A stretch of DNA of 6,962 bases from NCBI GenBank assembly GCA_002482415.1, contig DLFY01000181.1, positions 1-6,962 of the forward strand, in the 5' to 3' direction. Positions 4,875-6,962 of the stretch are shown here, one piece after another. The stretch's first letter is position 1; every line of letters starts with the position of its first letter. Under the pieces are notes generated by a model. It was not told the DNA's origin and did not search any database. It was given only the letters and a program-made list of their open reading frames with translations. The stretch comes from Phycisphaerales bacterium UBA7708. Its GTDB lineage: Bacteria > Planctomycetota > Phycisphaerae > Sedimentisphaerales > Anaerohalosphaeraceae. The position numbers and the translations under genes are program-made.

Positions 4875-5840
4875 ATGCATGAGTATCACAATAACATCCT
4901 GCTTGGCGACTGCATCGAGCTGCTCGACAAAATCGATCAGCCGTTTGTGGATATGGTCTTTGCCGATCCGCCGTTCAATGTCGGCTTTCGCTACGACAAA
5001 TACCACGACAAGCTCGAAAAAAACAACTATCTCGCCTGGACGCGGGACTGGATGACGGCCTGCCTGCGGGTTCTTAAGCCCCACGGCTCTTTCTACGTCG
5101 CCATTGCCGACGACTATGCCGCCCACATTCGCATCATCGGCGAAGAACTCGGCCTGAGCGTTCGCAACTGGATTATCTGGCACTACACCTTCGGCCAGCA
5201 AACCACCCAGAAATTCGCCAAGTCGCATACCCATATCCTGTACTTTGTCCGGGATGTGAAGAACTTTGTCTTTAACGACCTGGCCGTCCGCATCCCCTCC
5301 GACCGACAGCTTTATTACAACGATGCCCGGGCCATCAGCATCGGCAAAATCGCCGGCGACACCTGGGATTGCTATTCCCGCGTTTGCGGTTCATTCAAAG
5401 AGCGACAGGGCTGGCACCCCTGCCAGATGCCTGAGCTGCTGCTGGCACGCGCCGTCGCGGTCAGTTCCAATCCCGGCGAGATGGTCCTGGACCCGTTCAG
5501 CGGTTCCGGCACCACTGCCGCAGCCGCACTGCAATTGGGACGCAACTACTGCGGCTTCGATATCTCCGAAGACTATGTCATCAACTCCCGCAAGCGGCTG
5601 GCCGACCTCAAAATCCAAATCGAAGCCAACAGTACCGCCCCGCTGAATCAATTCGAATCGTTCGAGCTTAAACGCCTGTTCGTGGAAATGGGCATTCACG
5701 CCCAGACCATCCTCGACACGCCGCTGTTTCTGGAGGCCTTCATCAGGCAATTTCATATCCGGATGAATAATGGAAAAACCTACGATCGCAGCGCGATCCA
5801 GAAAGCCCTCAAGGAGCTGACGACATGGGTGGCAAGATAA
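4875..5840 (+). CDS. orphan site-specific DNA methyltransferase (N4-cytosine/N6-adenine type, beta order)
   Basis: A 321-residue S-adenosylmethionine-dependent DNA methyltransferase that modifies an exocyclic amino group. Catalytic motif IV is ADPPFN (30-35). The SAM-binding motif I, DPFSGSGTT (206-214), comes after it, preceded by the WHPCQMPELLLARAV segment (180-194) equivalent to motif X. The order IV, recognition region, X, I defines the beta class. The variable middle (about 95-175) should hold target recognition; the site cannot be read from sequence. Residues from about 255 to 321 form an extra, probably helical C-terminal domain beyond the catalytic fold. An in-frame TGA at 4863 makes ATG 4875 the only reasonable start, and no Shine-Dalgarno precedes it. 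No restriction endonuclease lies nearby, so it is probably a solitary enzyme. The last 16 bases overlap lnt. Confidence 0.9.
   Translation: MHEYHNNILLGDCIELLDKIDQPFVDMVFADPPFNVGFRYDKYHDKLEKNNYLAWTRDWMTACLRVLKPHGSFYVAIADDYAAHIRIIGEELGLSVRNWIIWHYTFGQQTTQKFAKSHTHILYFVRDVKNFVFNDLAVRIPSDRQLYYNDARAISIGKIAGDTWDCYSRVCGSFKERQGWHPCQMPELLLARAVAVSSNPGEMVLDPFSGSGTTAAAALQLGRNYCGFDISEDYVINSRKRLADLKIQIEANSTAPLNQFESFELKRLFVEMGIHAQTILDTPLFLEAFIRQFHIRMNNGKTYDRSAIQKALKELTTWVAR
5811..5816 (+). promoter_or_regulatory. ribosome-binding site of lnt, inside the methyltransferase gene
   Basis: AAGGAG lies 8 bases before ATG 5825, within the last codons of the methyltransferase. It fixes the lnt start in a different frame and implies that lnt translation is coupled to that of the upstream gene. 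Confidence 0.75.
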
Positions 5841-6962
5841 ATTCTACACAATCCAGTCACAGACACAAACCTTATTATCTATTGCAGATTCCCCTGCTGA
5901 TATTGTCCGCAGGTCTGCTGACGGTTTGTCAGGCCCCGTGGAATCTGGATGGATTGGCGTGGATCGCCCTGGTTCCGTTTGTCTTGGCCTGCCACCCTCA
6001 ATCGCCGGGCAAACCCTTATTCTTCATCGCATTTCTGATCTCGCTGGCCTACTGGCTGGGCAACCTTTACTGGCTGATTCCGATTACCGGGCCGGGCTAT
6101 GCATGTTTTGCCGCATTTCAGGCCCTGTACTGGCCACTGCTGGCACTGGGTGTTCGCGCATTACGCCGGCGGAATTGGCCTATGGTGCTGGCTATTCCCA
6201 TTCTGTTTGTCGGGGCCGAATCCATTCAATCGTTCCTGTTCACCGGCTTCAGTTGGTATTTTCTGGCCCACAGCCAGTATCAGCACCTGCCGCTGATTCA
6301 AATCGCCGACCTGTTCGGCACCTTCGGCATCTCCGCTCTGATTGCCGCGGTCAACGGCGCGGCCGCGGAGGCCATTCTGGCGATCGGACACAGACGCATT
6401 TTCAGTAAACGTCTCTGGCTCAGTGCCGCCCTGACAGGTGCGCTGATTGCAGCATCCATGCTTTATGGAAATTACCAACTTAAAGAAATCGATGACAGCC
6501 GAGAAATCGCTTCCCACTGCTCTACGGCTTCGGTTCAGACCAATGTCCCCACCGCTGTCAAGGAAGAGACCGACAACGCCGGGGCGATTCTGGATAACCT
6601 GTTTGTCCTCAGCGATCAGTGCATTCAGGCCGGCGCCAAACTTATCGTCTGGCCGGAAACCATGGTCCTGACCAGCCTCAATCCCGGATATCGTGAATAT
6701 TTTCTCGATAAACCCGAAAGTGAACCCGTGCTGTTTAATCGCCTGATAGCCGAATATGCCAAAAAGAACCAATGCTACATACTGGTCGGCGCCCACGGAG
6801 CAGATGTGGGCGTGGTACGCGGCGAACTGGGTGTTGTGGACCGTTATAACTCCGCCTATCTGTATCTGCCCACCGGAAGACAAAGCCACCTGCGATACGA
6901 CAAAATCCACCTGGTTCCCTTCGGCGAATACATCCCCTTCAAAAAATCGTTTCCCCCGCTGT
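5825..6962 (+). CDS. lnt: apolipoprotein N-acyltransferase (partial, 3' end beyond the window)
   Basis: The frame is open for 379 residues to the window edge; the full protein should be somewhat over 500. Lnt transfers a fatty acyl chain from a phospholipid to the N-terminal cysteine of lipoproteins, the last step of lipoprotein maturation, in the inner membrane with a periplasmic catalytic domain. Residues 18-215 hold several hydrophobic segments (about 18-36, 43-57, 65-85, 91-110, 118-136, 166-187, 197-213). They include the family segment GFSWYFLAHSQYQHLPLIQI (141-160) and ADLFGTFGIS. The nitrilase-like domain begins near 230. The catalytic Glu is E278 in VWPET, the Lys is K360 in RYDKIHLVPFGEYIPF, and E368 matches a further conserved acid. 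The catalytic Cys would lie past the edge. The start at 5825 is supported by AAGGAG 8 bases upstream and overlaps the methyltransferase end by 16 bases. Confidence 0.93.
   Translation, partial: MGGKINSTQSSHRHKPYYLLQIPLLILSAGLLTVCQAPWNLDGLAWIALVPFVLACHPQSPGKPLFFIAFLISLAYWLGNLYWLIPITGPGYACFAAFQALYWPLLALGVRALRRRNWPMVLAIPILFVGAESIQSFLFTGFSWYFLAHSQYQHLPLIQIADLFGTFGISALIAAVNGAAAEAILAIGHRRIFSKRLWLSAALTGALIAASMLYGNYQLKEIDDSREIASHCSTASVQTNVPTAVKEETDNAGAILDNLFVLSDQCIQAGAKLIVWPETMVLTSLNPGYREYFLDKPESEPVLFNRLIAEYAKKNQCYILVGAHGADVGVVRGELGVVDRYNSAYLYLPTGRQSHLRYDKIHLVPFGEYIPFKKSFPPL

Noticed and set aside
4713..5234. Minus-strand ORF of 173 codons
   Set aside because: Antisense shadow of the HAD and methyltransferase genes; it crosses their intergenic promoter region and has no family features.
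4875..5840. A restriction-modification system
   Set aside because: No endonuclease or specificity gene is seen on either side: the neighbours are a HAD phosphatase and lnt.
5926..6408. Plus-strand ORF of 160 codons in another frame inside lnt
   Set aside because: Out-of-frame shadow: the lnt frame is continuously open and carries the family motifs.
6161..6910. Minus-strand ORF of 249 codons
   Set aside because: Antisense shadow of lnt, which has clear membrane segments and catalytic motifs in the opposite strand.

Overview
The window looks like a stretch of ordinary chromosome from a bacterium with a Gram-negative type envelope, most plausibly a member of the Planctomycetota (Phycisphaerae-like). 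The taxonomic call is inference. It rests on the 433-residue secreted protein, whose C-terminal D-x-F-x2-K-P-F-x-Y / DGF signature I associate with planctomycete hypothetical proteins, on the DNA methyltransferase with its WHPCQMP motif and extra C-terminal domain, on an Lnt lipoprotein acyltransferase, and on moderate GC content with loosely spaced genes. No prophage, insertion sequence, CRISPR array, tRNA or rRNA was seen.

Layout. (1) Positions 1-461, plus strand: a good sigma70-type promoter, a hairpin at the expected 5' end of the transcript, a small SEC-C zinc-motif gene that reads as a coherent protein only if one extra T is removed at each of two sites, and a strong intrinsic terminator that can also serve the convergent minus-strand gene. 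(2) 488-3311, minus strand: a two-gene unit of exported proteins, a planctomycete-type hypothetical followed by an M23 zinc metallopeptidase with one clear and one degenerate PKD-like domain. (3) 3422-3955, minus strand: a YkgJ-type cysteine-cluster protein. (4) 3956-4135: a divergent promoter region holding a perfect 9-bp-arm dyad. (5) 4136-4819, plus strand: a HAD phosphatase of the beta-phosphoglucomutase-like group with a TTG start. (6) 4875-6962, plus strand: an orphan beta-order DNA methyltransferase, possibly read from a leaderless mRNA, whose end overlaps the start of lnt (apolipoprotein N-acyltransferase) by 16 bp. The lnt gene runs off the right edge.

How they fit together. The M23 peptidase, its secreted partner and Lnt all act at the cell envelope. 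The methyltransferase has no restriction enzyme beside it and is likely a solitary, possibly regulatory, enzyme that shares a transcript and translational coupling with lnt. I found no clear new multi-gene system. The points most worth following are the doubly shifted SEC-C gene, the dyad in the divergent region, and the methyltransferase-lnt coupling.
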